Shown one piece after another: positions 24,490-32,961 of a DNA stretch of 34,447 nt. The stretch is from Clostridia bacterium (GTDB lineage: Bacteria; Bacillota_E; SLMV01; PUMD01), in NCBI GenBank assembly GCA_003562655.1, contig PWUC01000143.1, positions 1 through 34,447 on the forward strand, read 5' to 3'. A program made the position numbers and the translations under genes. The notes under the pieces are model-generated. The model was not told the origin of the DNA and ran no database searches. It saw only the letters and a list, made by a program, of their open reading frames with translations. Positions within the stretch are counted from its first letter, which is position 1, and each line of letters opens with the position of its first letter.

Positions 24490-25989
24490 TTGAAGACGCG
24501 ACAGCGCAGGGCCCAGCCGGTAGAGGACGACCTGCAGAAAAACCGCCAGTTCCTCGCCGATGAGATCGGTCTGGACGAGTCCTTTGATCTGGTCGCCAAG
24601 GAATTCACCGTGGCGGGCCGCGATGCCTTACTGGTCGGGATCGATGGTTTCATCAAGGACGGCATTCTCCTCTTCATCGTGGACAGTCTGACCCATCTGA
24701 GCCGCGAGGACATCCTGCCCGATCCCATGGGCAGCCTCTACACCAGGTTTGTCGCCTATATTGAGTGCGAGCTGGTCGATGACATGTACGAGGCCGCCGA
24801 TGAGATACTGACGGGTCCCGTCGTTCTCTTCCTCGATGGCGAGGACCGCTGCATGGTGATAGACAGCAGGACCTATCCGCAGCGGGCGGTTGATGAGCCC
24901 GACCTGGAGAGGGTGATGCGGGGCCCCCGGGACGGCTTCGTGGAGACCCTGGTCACCAATCTGGCCCTCCTGCGGAGGCGGGTGCGCGACTACAGTCTGC
25001 GCGTGAACCTGATGACCGTGGGAGCCCGCTCCCAGACCGACGTGGCCGTCATCTACATAGAGGATCTGGCCAATCCGGAGACGGTGACGGACGTGGTGGA
25101 GTCGATCGAGGCGATTGACATCGACGGCATATCTATGACGGACAAGAGCGTGGTCGAGTTCATGACGACCGGCAGGTCGCTGCTGAACCCCTTTCCCGTG
25201 GTGCGCCACACGGAACGCCCCGATGTGGCGGCGGAGTTTCTCTTCGAGGGGCACGTGCTGGTCATGATTGATGGGTCGCCGTCGATCATCATGCTGCCGG
25301 TGACATTTTTCCACCATCTGCAGCACGCGGAGGAGTTCCATGAGTCTGTGCTCAACGGAAGCTTCGTGCGCCTCCTCCGCTATCTGGGTGTGATGCTGGC
25401 ATGGGTCGGCACGCCCCTGTGGCTGGTGTTGGCCACCAACGAGCATCTGATGCCGGATGCCCTGGCCATCATCGGGCCGAGGGAGCCGCCGAATCTCCCC
25501 CTGCTGCTTCAGTTCATCTTCGGCGAGGCGGGAATCGAGTTGATCAGGATGGGTCTCGTCCACACCCCCAACGCCCTGGCCACCAGTCTGGGCATAATCG
25601 GCGCGGTGCTCCTGGGAGAGCTGGCCGTGGAGGTCGGTCTATTCAATGCCGAGGTCGTCCTGTACGTGGTCGTGGTGGCCCTGGCCTATTTTGCCATACC
25701 CAGCTGGGAACTGAGCGTGGCCCTGCGCCTGTGCCGGATCGTTCTGCTCCTGGTCGGAGGTCTCCTGGGACCCCTTGGGCTGCTGGTGGCCTTTCTGTTA
25801 AATCTCATATTGTTGGCTGCAACCCGCTCCTGGGGCGTGCCCTACCTGTGGCCCCTTCTTCCCTTCAACTGGCGTGGGTTCGGCGACATCGTCTATCGCA
25901 GGCCGGTGACCGCTTCCAGGCAGAGGCCCTCGGTGCTCCGCCCGGGGGACCGGAGCCGGGGATCCGACCCGGACCGGAGCGGGGGGTAG
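24490..25989 (+). CDS. spoVAF: Stage V sporulation protein AF (GerA-type)
   Basis: SpoVAF is related to the A subunit of spore germinant receptors and affects germination. The 499-aa protein has a long soluble N-terminal domain (with LVGIDGFIKDGILLFIVDSL) and a C-terminal part of about five to six membrane segments (LGVMLAWVGTPLWLVL through LLVGGLLGPLGLLVAFLLNL), matching GerA family architecture. Family segments are NPFPVVRHTERPDV and GFGDIVYRRP. The C-terminal tail is Arg/Pro/Gly-rich. The start is TTG 24490 with GGGAGG upstream. It is the last gene of the spoVA operon. Confidence 0.9.
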   Translation: MKTRQRRAQPVEDDLQKNRQFLADEIGLDESFDLVAKEFTVAGRDALLVGIDGFIKDGILLFIVDSLTHLSREDILPDPMGSLYTRFVAYIECELVDDMYEAADEILTGPVVLFLDGEDRCMVIDSRTYPQRAVDEPDLERVMRGPRDGFVETLVTNLALLRRRVRDYSLRVNLMTVGARSQTDVAVIYIEDLANPETVTDVVESIEAIDIDGISMTDKSVVEFMTTGRSLLNPFPVVRHTERPDVAAEFLFEGHVLVMIDGSPSIIMLPVTFFHHLQHAEEFHESVLNGSFVRLLRYLGVMLAWVGTPLWLVLATNEHLMPDALAIIGPREPPNLPLLLQFIFGEAGIELIRMGLVHTPNALATSLGIIGAVLLGELAVEVGLFNAEVVLYVVVVALAYFAIPSWELSVALRLCRIVLLLVGGLLGPLGLLVAFLLNLILLAATRSWGVPYLWPLLPFNWRGFGDIVYRRPVTASRQRPSVLRPGDRSRGSDPDRSGG

Positions 25990-26116
25990 GTGTTCAGATT
26001 GGAGTCCTTGGGTGCTCAGTATGGGTGCCGGAGGGCTTATGGGGTCTCGGGTTGAGGTCCGCCGTCCGGGCGAGATGGCCTGCGGGCCCCGGGCGGTGTG
26101 CAGTTTTTGCCCAGTT

Positions 26117-26125
26117 TGATATGAT
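26117..26125 (+). promoter_or_regulatory. Extended -10 promoter upstream of the site-2 protease
   Basis: TGATATGAT contains an extended -10 (TGn) and the hexamer TATGAT (26120-26125). The -35 position (26097-26102, TGTGCA) is poor, which is tolerable for an extended -10. Transcription would start near 26132, about 374 bp before the protease start codon. Confidence 0.5.
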
Positions 26126-26131
26126 ACACGA

Positions 26132-26335
26132 GGCAGCTGATTCTGGCCCAACCTGGGCCGCAGGTGCTGCGGCGGTGCGAAAGTACCCAGACAGAGTCGC
26201 CGCAGGGGGAAGACGGTCGAACTGCCGGTCGCGCCTTCTGCGGAGTCGCCTTCAGCGTTGCTCTGGGCTCTGCATCGCAGCTGGCGATGGCGACGGACGG
26301 GAGACAGACCCCGGCCCGAGCCGGGTTTTGGGGTC
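26132..26335 (+). ncRNA. Candidate structured RNA or long leader with terminator
   Basis: After the promoter there are several perfect stems: GGCCCA/TGGGCC (26145-26159), TGCGGCG/CGCCGCA (26168-26204) enclosing GGTGC-GAAA-GTACC, GTCGCC/GGCGAC (26245-26294) enclosing ATCGC/GCGAT, and CCCGGC-CCGA-GCCGGG followed by TTTT (26310-26329), a possible terminator. GACCCC (26307-26312) can alternatively pair with GGGGTC (26330-26335), which would break the terminator stem. I compared the sequence by memory with tmRNA, RNase P RNA, SRP RNA and common riboswitches and saw no match. Confidence 0.35.
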
Positions 26336-26505
26336 AGGTTGAGGCCTTCGGGTACGGCACGCCGACGGCCTCCGTGCAGCAACGGCCGATCTCAGGAAGG
26401 TCCGGCCTGGTGGCTGCAGACCGTCCAACGGCGCTCGCTGTGATGGCCGCGAGCGAGGCACGTATCCATCGGGTCGAGTGGACGGGGGAGTGGAGGAGAC
26501 GCGTC

Positions 26506-27129
26506 ATGATCAGGGATCCGGTGATGCTTCTTCTGAGTGTACCGGGGCTGCTTCTGGCCCTGACGTTTCACGAATTGGCCCACGGATATGTGGCCGATGC
26601 TCTGGGCGATCCGACCCCGAGGGCCAGCGGCAGGCTGTCGCTGAACCCGGTGGCACATCTTGACCTGGTGGGAACCCTGATGCTTCTTCTGTTCCGTTTT
26701 GGGTGGGCAAAGCCCGTACCCATCAACCCCATGTACTTCCGTGATCGGGACCGGGGGCTCCTGCTGACCGGTCTGGCCGGTCCGGTGAGCAATGTAGTCA
26801 TGGCCTGCCTTGCCATGTACGTGCTGCTTCAGTTTCCATCTTTGAGGTTTAGCACAGCGGGCACCATGGTGTCCTTTTTCTTTCTGTACAATATCTGGCT
26901 GGCGGTCTTCAACATGCTGCCCATCCCCCCCCTGGATGGTTCCCGGGTGCTGAGCGCTTTGGTTCCCCACGGATCATCCTTTCGACGGATCCTGTACCAG
27001 CTGGAGCAGTACGGCTGGTTGATTCTGATGCTCCTGGTTCTGACCCGCACGATTTCTGCCATCATGCTTCCGGCTGCGGCTGCCCTGGAGCGGTTCATCG
27101 TCTTCGTTGTCAGTCCCCTGGTGATGTGA
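26506..27129 (+). CDS. Site-2 protease family membrane metalloprotease (M50)
   Basis: This 207-aa intramembrane zinc protease has the HExxH motif in the first membrane segment (FHELAHGY), the second metal-site region with NPVAHLDLVGT, and the third-ligand motif NMLPIPPLDGSRVL. About five membrane segments are visible. Substrates are unknown; relatives are widespread in Bacillota and often neighbour scpA, as here. ATG 26506 has GGAGGAG 7 bases upstream. Confidence 0.9.
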   Translation: MIRDPVMLLLSVPGLLLALTFHELAHGYVADALGDPTPRASGRLSLNPVAHLDLVGTLMLLLFRFGWAKPVPINPMYFRDRDRGLLLTGLAGPVSNVVMACLAMYVLLQFPSLRFSTAGTMVSFFFLYNIWLAVFNMLPIPPLDGSRVLSALVPHGSSFRRILYQLEQYGWLILMLLVLTRTISAIMLPAAAALERFIVFVVSPLVM

Positions 27130-27147
27130 TGGAAGGAGGTCAGAGGC

Positions 27148-27939
27148 ATGTCATGTTCAGGTGCAGGTGGCCCGGGTCAATCTCATCTTTCGAACCTCAG
27201 GCAGGTCGCTGATGCTGTCGGTGAGGCCGAGGATGAGAAGCAGTATCTGAAGGAGCAGCGCGTGCTGGACCATGTCACTCCCTTTCTGGATCTCTGCTCT
27301 GAGGAGGATGTGGACCTGGGAGTCCAGGTGGATTTCGTGCGTGCTGCTTCGGATCTTTTGAAGAAAAAGGCCAGGGTTTTGGTTCCACCCAGTCGGGATG
27401 AGGAGGATGAGGAGGATCTCGGGTATGACGGTCAGCCTGAACTGCTGCTGGTCCAGCTGATGGAGTACCGTCGCTACCGCGAGGTGGCGCAGGACCTCAG
27501 CCGTCGCGCTGAGGACATGCAGAAGCAGTTCCCCCGGCTGCCGCCTGAGATACAGGAATGGGAGGAATCCCTGGCAGACATCAAGGGCGCGGACCTGTCG
27601 GACCTGATCTCGGCTCTGGAGAAGCTCCTGGTCGATGATGTCACTGAGGTTCACACAATAGCGCGGGAGCGGATATCGGTCTCAGAATGCATGAAGACGA
27701 TTCGCAGGGAATTGACAGAGGCCGGTGGGGCAGTGGAGTTTGGGAGTATCTTTCCGCTGCGCAGCGGGCGAACCCTGGTGGTCGTCACCTTCGTGGCCCT
27801 GTTGGAGCTCATCCGGGCCCGGGAGGTGCGCGTTGCGCAGGGTGCCAGATTTGGTCCCATCATGGTCTACCGGGTTCCACCGGGGGAGGGAGATGCCGAC
27901 ACAAGTGCAGGAGAGAGTGAAATTTCGGGACAGACGTAA
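27148..27939 (+). CDS. scpA: Segregation and condensation protein A, with a divergent N-terminus
   Basis: ScpA is the kleisin that links the two Smc heads in the bacterial condensin; ScpB binds its middle. The middle and C-terminal parts are recognisable (DFVRAASDLLKKKARVLVPP, ELLLVQLMEYRRYREVAQDL, and a winged-helix C-terminus with VTFVALLELIRAREVRVAQ...FGPIMV). The conserved N-terminal FxGPLDLLLxLI helix that binds the Smc neck is missing; only GPGQSHLSNLRQVADAV remains. It overlaps scpB by 47 bp. GGAAGGAGG precedes the ATG. Total length of 263 aa is normal. Confidence 0.88.
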   Translation: MSCSGAGGPGQSHLSNLRQVADAVGEAEDEKQYLKEQRVLDHVTPFLDLCSEEDVDLGVQVDFVRAASDLLKKKARVLVPPSRDEEDEEDLGYDGQPELLLVQLMEYRRYREVAQDLSRRAEDMQKQFPRLPPEIQEWEESLADIKGADLSDLISALEKLLVDDVTEVHTIARERISVSECMKTIRRELTEAGGAVEFGSIFPLRSGRTLVVVTFVALLELIRAREVRVAQGARFGPIMVYRVPPGEGDADTSAGESEISGQT

Positions 27940-28453
27940 GCAGCTTGGCGCGCTGGAGGCCTGCCTCTTTGCGGCCCATGGACCCCTGGGCATTGAGGAG
28001 ATCGCTGGGGCCCTGGGCATGGATCCAGAGAAGATCGAACCACTTCTATATGATCTGAGAGAGAGATACGAGGTTCCCGGCAGTGGGGTCCAGCTTCTGG
28101 CCGTTGCAGGGGGGTATCAGGTGCGGACGCGGGTGGAGTATGCGCCCGCAGTTGAGAAGATTCTGACCCCACGGAGCGAGCAGCTGTCGGCGGCTGCGGT
28201 GGAGACCCTGGCTCTCATTGCATACCGGCAGCCCATCACGCGGCCGGAGATCGATCACGTGCGGGGAGTGAGTACCTCACACCTGTTGAGGAGGCTGTTA
28301 GATGACGGGCTGGTTCGCGTCGTGGGACGGAAGGATGCTCCCGGACGGCCCAAGATGTACCGCACGACTGACCGGTTTCTTGAGCAGTTTGGTCTTCACA
28401 GCCTGGATTCCCTTCCTCCTCTGCCCGGGCTGGGGGATCGCCCCGGGGAATAG
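27893..28453 (+). CDS. scpB: Segregation and condensation protein B
   Basis: ScpB is a double winged-helix protein that dimerises and binds the ScpA kleisin. Signatures are LEACLFAAHGPLGIEEIA, GYQVRTRVEYAP, LSAAAVETLALIAYRQPITRPEID and DDGLVRVVGRKDAPGRPKMYRTT. ATG 27893 is preceded by GGGGGAGGGAG; the open frame reaches further back into scpA. The 186-aa length is normal. Confidence 0.93.
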   Translation: MPTQVQERVKFRDRRKQLGALEACLFAAHGPLGIEEIAGALGMDPEKIEPLLYDLRERYEVPGSGVQLLAVAGGYQVRTRVEYAPAVEKILTPRSEQLSAAAVETLALIAYRQPITRPEIDHVRGVSTSHLLRRLLDDGLVRVVGRKDAPGRPKMYRTTDRFLEQFGLHSLDSLPPLPGLGDRPGE

Positions 28454-28482
28454 GCTCGGCACTACCCGGGCACAATGGGCGC

Positions 28483-28995
28483 ATGGTGCCAGTTGCCTCC
28501 GCTGTGACTGCAATTGCGGCCTTTCTGCTGTCAGTTCCCCTCCCACTGCGCATTGACGTGATCTGTAAAGATGAGCAGGTATGGATTCTGGCCGCCCTCC
28601 AGGTGGCGGGCAGGGCATGCTCGCTGTTCAGATGGCAGGGCCGGGGCCTGAAACGTCCGATGCTGCTGGGGTGGCTCGCCGGTGCGTCGCCGCAGAAGGG
28701 CATGGGATGCAGAGCGGACAGGCTCACGGCGGTTCTCCGGTCCGGGCGCGGATTGCGGGTGTCGGTCTTCATCAGGGTGGGGAGCCAGAGTGAGGTCCTG
28801 GCGCGGCTGGTCACCGCGGCAAGAGGGGCCATTGCGGATGTTGCCCGGGGAATCGTGAGATCCCACCTTCCGGAGGCCAGAGAGGTGGAAATTGGCGTTC
28901 AGGGGGAACCGGGTGGTGAGGGGATGACAATCAGCGCCAGCTGCATAGGTGATTTCCGGATCGGCAAAGTTATACTCAGTTACGCAAGGGGCTAG
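28483..28995 (+). CDS. DUF2953-like protein (YtfI-type)
   Basis: The 170-aa protein has one N-terminal hydrophobic segment and a C-terminal part ending FRIGKVILSYARG, similar to the end of DUF2953 (YtfI) proteins. In B. subtilis ytfI precedes ytfJ, as here, and this context is the main support. It is shorter than usual and I see no clear ribosome-binding site before ATG 28483. Function is unknown. Confidence 0.55.
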   Translation: MVPVASAVTAIAAFLLSVPLPLRIDVICKDEQVWILAALQVAGRACSLFRWQGRGLKRPMLLGWLAGASPQKGMGCRADRLTAVLRSGRGLRVSVFIRVGSQSEVLARLVTAARGAIADVARGIVRSHLPEAREVEIGVQGEPGGEGMTISASCIGDFRIGKVILSYARG

Positions 28996-29006
28996 GAGGC
29001 AGATTG

Positions 29007-29435
29007 ATGGCCGAGCATCCGATTCAGTCGCTCTTCACCACGACGCTCGAGAGCATCAAGAGCATGATCGACGTCAACACCGTCATTGGAGACCCGCTGG
29101 AAACCTCCGATGGGATGCTGATCATCCCCATCTCACGGGTGACCTTTGGATTTGCCGTCGGCGGGTCCAATCTTGACATCAGCAGTGCAGGTCAGAAACA
29201 GCAGCAGCAGCAGAAGGATGCGGGTGCAGATGCCGGTTTCGGGGGAGGAAGCGGTGCGGCGGTGACGGTCCAGCCGGTGGCATTCCTCATAGTGGATGAT
29301 GAGGCGGTCCATCTCCTTCCCGTGGACGAGGACAACCCCTACCTGAAGCTGCTGCAGATCATCCCGGAAGTGGCCGAGGAGATCAAGGCCCTCTTCAGTG
29401 GGGTGGATGATTCACCACCCTCGGTCAAGGCCTGA
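29007..29435 (+). CDS. GerW/YtfJ-family sporulation protein
   Basis: This family is required in Bacillus for normal spore germination; its biochemical role is unclear. The 142-aa protein has the family pattern VIGDPLETSDGMLIIPISRVTFGFAVGGS, then a GFGGGSGAA glycine-rich stretch and VQPVAFLIV. An insertion of five glutamines (CAG repeats at 29199-29213) sits in the middle. ATG 29007 follows AGGAGG; TTG 29004 is an alternative. Confidence 0.9.
   Translation: MAEHPIQSLFTTTLESIKSMIDVNTVIGDPLETSDGMLIIPISRVTFGFAVGGSNLDISSAGQKQQQQQKDAGADAGFGGGSGAAVTVQPVAFLIVDDEAVHLLPVDEDNPYLKLLQIIPEVAEEIKALFSGVDDSPPSVKA
29199..29213 (+). repeat. (CAG)5 repeat coding for polyglutamine
   Basis: Five consecutive CAG codons encode Q5 between two lysines in the GerW-like protein. 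It lies in a variable linker between the conserved parts. Confidence 0.85.
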
Positions 29436-29666
29436 CACCCCCCAACAATAGATGCACGGGCCATTCCCCGCGGTCGGCCGACGGACTGTCCTCTGTGCTC
29501 GCGGAAGTGCGCAGCAGCACACCCCGTCTCAGGGTTCTCCTCTCTGGTGATCGCTGACGGCAGCTTGACAGGACACGCATTTGTGGCATGTTGCCTCGCG
29601 AGATCGGTGCGATGGGTGCTCTCCCCACGGAGGAGGCCTGCCAGTTTCACGGAGGGTGGGGGATGC
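29436..29666. other. 231-bp gap before the MATE gene
   Basis: This is the space between the GerW-type gene and the MATE start. No gene, terminator with a T-run or clear promoter was seen. An open frame from 29547 merges into the MATE gene but its upstream part lacks family similarity. Confidence 0.4.
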
Positions 29667-31080
29667 ATGTCTGTGGGCAGGGAACGGCCTTCCTCGGGAC
29701 GGGTAAATCTCATTGACGGGCCGATTTTGCCGGCCCTTCTGACCCTGGCCTGGCCGGTGGTACTGAGCAATTTACTTCAAACCGCCTACAACCTGGCCGA
29801 CACCTACTGGGTGGGAAGGTTGGGGGCCGAGGCCGTGGCCGCCATTTCCCTTAGCTTTCCGATCGTGTTTCTCTTCATATCCGTCGGGGGGGGTTCACCG
29901 TGGCAGGGACCGCCCTGGTAGCCCAGAATGTGGGTGCGGGAAGGGATGACAGGGCCGATTACGTGGCAGGCCAGACCTTCGCCTTTGTCGGTATTGTCGC
30001 GGTCTTTCTGGCGGCCCTGGGGTTCATCCTCGCCGAGCCGGTTCTCGCCCTTCCCGGACCCGAGCCCGAAGTTTTCCCGGATGCGGTGGCCTACCTGAAG
30101 ACCTGGTTCATCGGCATACCCCTCATATTCGGGTTTTTTGTATTCCAGGCTCTGGTGCGGGGGTCGGGTGACACCATCAACCCCATGAAGTTGATGATGG
30201 GCTCAACCATCTGAACATGGCCCTGGACCCCCTCCTGATTTTCGGATGGGGTTTCTTCCCCGAGCTCGGTGTCCAGGGGGCCGCAGTGGCAACCGTACTG
30301 TCCAGGGGGCTTGCGACTGGGATCGGCGTGACCGTGCTGTTCCGGGGTGACCTGGGCCTGCGGATCAGGGTGAGGGATCTCAGACCCGATGTGGCCACCA
30401 TAAGGAGGATCGTGATCATCGGGGCCCCGGCGGCGGCGGAGCAGTCCATGAGGGCCCTGGGGATGACGGTCATGACCGCGACGGTTGCGGTCTTCGGCAC
30501 GCCGGTGCTGGCCGCCTACGGAATCGGCAACCGGATTGCCTCGGTGGTGTTTCAGCCGAGCATGGGTTTTGCCCAGGCCACCACGGGCATGGTGGGTCAG
30601 AATCTCGGGGCCCGCAGGCAAGACCGGGCGGAGAGTACCGCCTGGTTGAGTGCTGGGATGATGCTGTCAGCCCTGACGGTGCTCGCAGGGGCCGCCTTTG
30701 TCTGGTCTGCAGAGATCGCCTCGGTCTTTCTGACGGACGCCGATGTGGTTGCCCTGGGTCACGCCGAAAACTACATAAGAGTCATGGCCTTTTCCTTCGG
30801 CTTCATCGGAGTCATGAATGTCCTGAACGGGGCGTTCCGGGGAGCCGGTCGCACCGCCACCTCCATGGCCTTTTCCATGATATCCATGCTGCTGCTCCGC
30901 GTTCCTCTGGCCTACGGTCTCTCCCATCACACCGCCCTCGGCCCCGCGGGCATCTGGTGGGGCGTGGCTCTGAGCAATGTGACCGGATTCCTGTTGGCGG
31001 GTCTGTGGTTCCGCCGCGGTCTCTGGAAGGGTACGCTCATCGATCAGAAGGAGCGCTACCGGGCCTCTCCGGGCGGCTGA
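29667..31080 (+). pseudogene. MATE-family multidrug efflux transporter with two frameshifts
   Basis: The product would be a 12-helix Na+/H+-coupled efflux pump of about 471 aa. It is split into three frames. The first part ends in VGGG; the match resumes one frame over at FTVAGTALVAQNVGAG, the break being in a run of eight Gs at 29886-29893 where nine are expected. The second break is at 30211, where GSTI is followed by a stop; adding one C gives the expected GSTI-LNMALDPLLIFG. Restoring both single missing bases gives a full family protein. It may be a decayed gene, a phase-variable one, or sequencing error. GGAGGGTGGGGG precedes ATG 29667. Confidence 0.9.
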
Positions 31081-31202
31081 GCGGCCCCTGCTGTCCTTCG
31101 CAGGAGGCGGGGGAGGCTGCCCATGGTGTGATCTGTGCCATGATCCGGGTGCTGCCCCGGACCTACTCCGGGCGGGCAGGCGGGTGAAGCAACTGCACTC
31201 CC

Positions 31203-31228
31203 GGGCATTCACCCCGGTGCGAATGCCC
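31203..31228. repeat. Hairpin between the convergent MATE and thioredoxin genes
   Basis: GGGCATTC (31203-31210) and GAATGCCC (31221-31228) form a perfect 8-bp stem with a loop containing ACC/GGT pairs. It lies in the 241-bp gap between two convergent genes and may work as a two-way terminator, though it has no T-run on either strand. Confidence 0.45.
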
Positions 31229-31321
31229 TCTACCTCCCAATGCAGCTCACAGCCCCGTGAGGCCTCTCTGCCCGGTTTGACAGAGGACGGCTGCCGCTCA
31301 AGCCCGATGGTATGTTTGATC

Positions 31322-31645
31322 TCACATGTGTTCCTGGATATGGTTCTTCAGCTGCTGCACAGGGATAAGGCCCACCTGGCGCATCACCGGTTCGCCCTCT
31401 TTGAACAGGATCAGGGTCGGTATGCTCATGACCCCCAACTCGCGGGCGACCTGCTCGCTGTCGTCGACGTTCAACCTGGCGATGGTGAGTCGGCCCGCGT
31501 ACTCTGCGGCCAGTTCATCGAGAGTTGGTGCAAGCATGAGGCATGGAGTACACCAGTCGGCCCAGAAATCCACGAGAACAGGAACATCAGATTCCAGCAC
31601 TTCCGAGGCGAAAGTGGCGTCAGTCACTTCCCTTGCTGCTGTCAA
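31322..31645 (-). CDS. trxA: Thioredoxin with a WCTPC active site
   Basis: This 107-aa protein reduces disulfide bonds in cytoplasmic proteins. The fold signature is VLVDFWADWCTPCLMLAPTLDELA, and the cis-proline loop is MSIPTLILFKEGE. The active site is CTPC rather than the common CGPC, which may shift its redox potential. The start is TTG (31645) with AAGGGGGAT upstream. It stands alone, divergent from spmA. Confidence 0.95.
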   Translation of the reverse strand: MTAAREVTDATFASEVLESDVPVLVDFWADWCTPCLMLAPTLDELAAEYAGRLTIARLNVDDSEQVARELGVMSIPTLILFKEGEPVMRQVGLIPVQQLKNHIQEHM

Positions 31646-31782
31646 TGTCTCTCATCCCCCTTCTGCGCTGAGATCATGATATCACAAGCATCGGGGTCAG
31701 CACCGCCCCCATCTCCTGCGGGCCGGGACTGTTGGAGCCGCCGCACCTCACATATAGATTGGGGGGAGGAGGCGCAAGGTAG

Positions 31783-32379
31783 ATGATAAATCTGGTCTGG
31801 CTGTTGCTCATAGTGGCTGGCGGTCTCACCGCGGCTGCCCGTGGTCAGGTGTCGGTGGTCACCGATGCTGTGATGGGTCAGTCGCAGCTGGGTCTGGAGA
31901 CAGTACTGGGCTTCACCGGGATCATGATCTTGTGGATGGGCATCATGAAGATCGCCGAGGAATCGGGGTTGATCAGGCTGCTGTCGGTTCTGGTCAGGCC
32001 CCTGATGCGGAGGCTTCTGCCCGAGGTACCCGTTGAGCATCCCGCGATGGGAGCCATTCTGATGAACGTCAGCGCCAATTTGCTGGGCGTGGGTGCGGCC
32101 GCGACCCCGCTGGGTCTCAAGGCGATGAACCATCTTCAGGAGCTCAACCCCGAGCCGGAGACGGCCACGGATGCGATGTGCACATTTCTGGCCCTGAACA
32201 CCTCGGGAGTGACCCTGGTACCGGCGACGGTGATCGCCCTGCGGATGAGCGCCGGGTCCATGAACCCGACGGAGATCGTGGGAACGGCCCTGTTGGCCAC
32301 CCTGTGTTCCAGCATTGCCGCCCTGAGTGTGGACCGGCTGTTCCGATGGTGGAATTCCAGGCAGGAGACGATGCAGTGA
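31783..32379 (+). CDS. spmA: Spore maturation protein A
   Basis: SpmA is a mother-cell membrane protein needed for full dehydration of the spore core. This 198-aa protein shows the nucleoside-recognition-type (Gate) domain segments: GFTGIMILWMGIMKIAEESGL, HPAMGAILMNVSANLLGVG and LNTSGVTLVPATVIALR. GGGGGGAGGAGG lies upstream of ATG 31783. spmB overlaps its stop by 1 bp, so the two are translated together. Confidence 0.93.
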   Translation: MINLVWLLLIVAGGLTAAARGQVSVVTDAVMGQSQLGLETVLGFTGIMILWMGIMKIAEESGLIRLLSVLVRPLMRRLLPEVPVEHPAMGAILMNVSANLLGVGAAATPLGLKAMNHLQELNPEPETATDAMCTFLALNTSGVTLVPATVIALRMSAGSMNPTEIVGTALLATLCSSIAALSVDRLFRWWNSRQETMQ

Positions 32380-32909
32380 TGGCGGTCATACAGATCCTGT
32401 CCGTGTGGGTTGTTCCCCTGATGGTGTGCGGCATCCCCCTGTATGGCTACGTCAGGGGAGTCCCGGTGTACGAGACCTTCGTCGAGGGAGGACGCGAGGG
32501 CCTTCAGATCGCAGCCCGAATACTGCCGTACATGATCGGAATATTCGTGGCCATGGGAGTCTTCAATGCCTCGGGGGCCATGGAGGTCCTGCGCTGGCTC
32601 CTGTCACCTGCCCTGGGGCTCATAGGGCTGCCGGCGGAGGTTCTGCCCCTGGCCATTGTCAGGCCCCTTTCCGGCAGCAGTGCCCTGGGCATCACCGCCT
32701 CCATCTTGCGTGACCGGGGTCCAGATTCCTTCGTGGGACGGCTTGCCTCCACCATGCAGGGCAGCACCGACACCACCTTCTACGTGTTGAGCGTCTACTT
32801 CGGCTCCGTCGGCGTGACCCGGAGCCGGTACGCCCTGGCGACGGGTCTGTGCGGGGATGTCGTCGGGGTCCTGGCGTCGCTCGTCATATGTCGCCTGTTC
32901 TTTGGTTAG
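32379..32909 (+). CDS. spmB: Spore maturation protein B
   Basis: SpmB works with SpmA in spore-core dehydration. The 176-aa membrane protein has GREGLQIAARILPYMIGIFVAMGVFNASG and LPLAIVRPLSGSSALG as family signatures. ATG 32379 overlaps the spmA stop (TGATG); the open frame extends back inside spmA but that part is not SpmB. In B. subtilis spmA-spmB is followed by rluB, as here after RidA. Confidence 0.93.
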   Translation: MAVIQILSVWVVPLMVCGIPLYGYVRGVPVYETFVEGGREGLQIAARILPYMIGIFVAMGVFNASGAMEVLRWLLSPALGLIGLPAEVLPLAIVRPLSGSSALGITASILRDRGPDSFVGRLASTMQGSTDTTFYVLSVYFGSVGVTRSRYALATGLCGDVVGVLASLVICRLFFG

Positions 32910-32910
32910 A

Positions 32911-32919
32911 TGATATAAT
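32911..32919 (+). promoter_or_regulatory. Extended -10 promoter of the RidA gene
   Basis: TGATATAAT contains an extended -10 (TGn) with a perfect TATAAT (32914-32919), just after the spmB stop. No good -35 lies 16-18 bp upstream. The transcript would start near 32926, about 36 bp before the RidA start codon. Confidence 0.65.
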
Positions 32920-32961
32920 CGGGGCAAAGCGAGGTCATTTTGACGACAAGGAGGTTGTTTT

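Larger units (their letters stand above)
25990..26505. other. 516-bp gap holding a promoter and a structured stretch
   Basis: This separates spoVAF from the site-2 protease. 25990-26117 shows no clear feature. From 26117 there is an extended -10 promoter, then a run of hairpins and a possible terminator (listed separately). The downstream open frame from 26164 joins the protease but is Arg/Ala/Gly-rich low-quality sequence without family similarity and is not annotated as coding. Confidence 0.5.

Noticed and set aside
26164..26505. N-terminal extension of the site-2 protease
   Set aside because: The extension is low-complexity, unlike the family, and the family start at 26506 has a good ribosome-binding site.
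31184..31786. 200-codon plus-strand frame over trxA
   Set aside because: It runs antisense to a clear thioredoxin and has no recognisable features.
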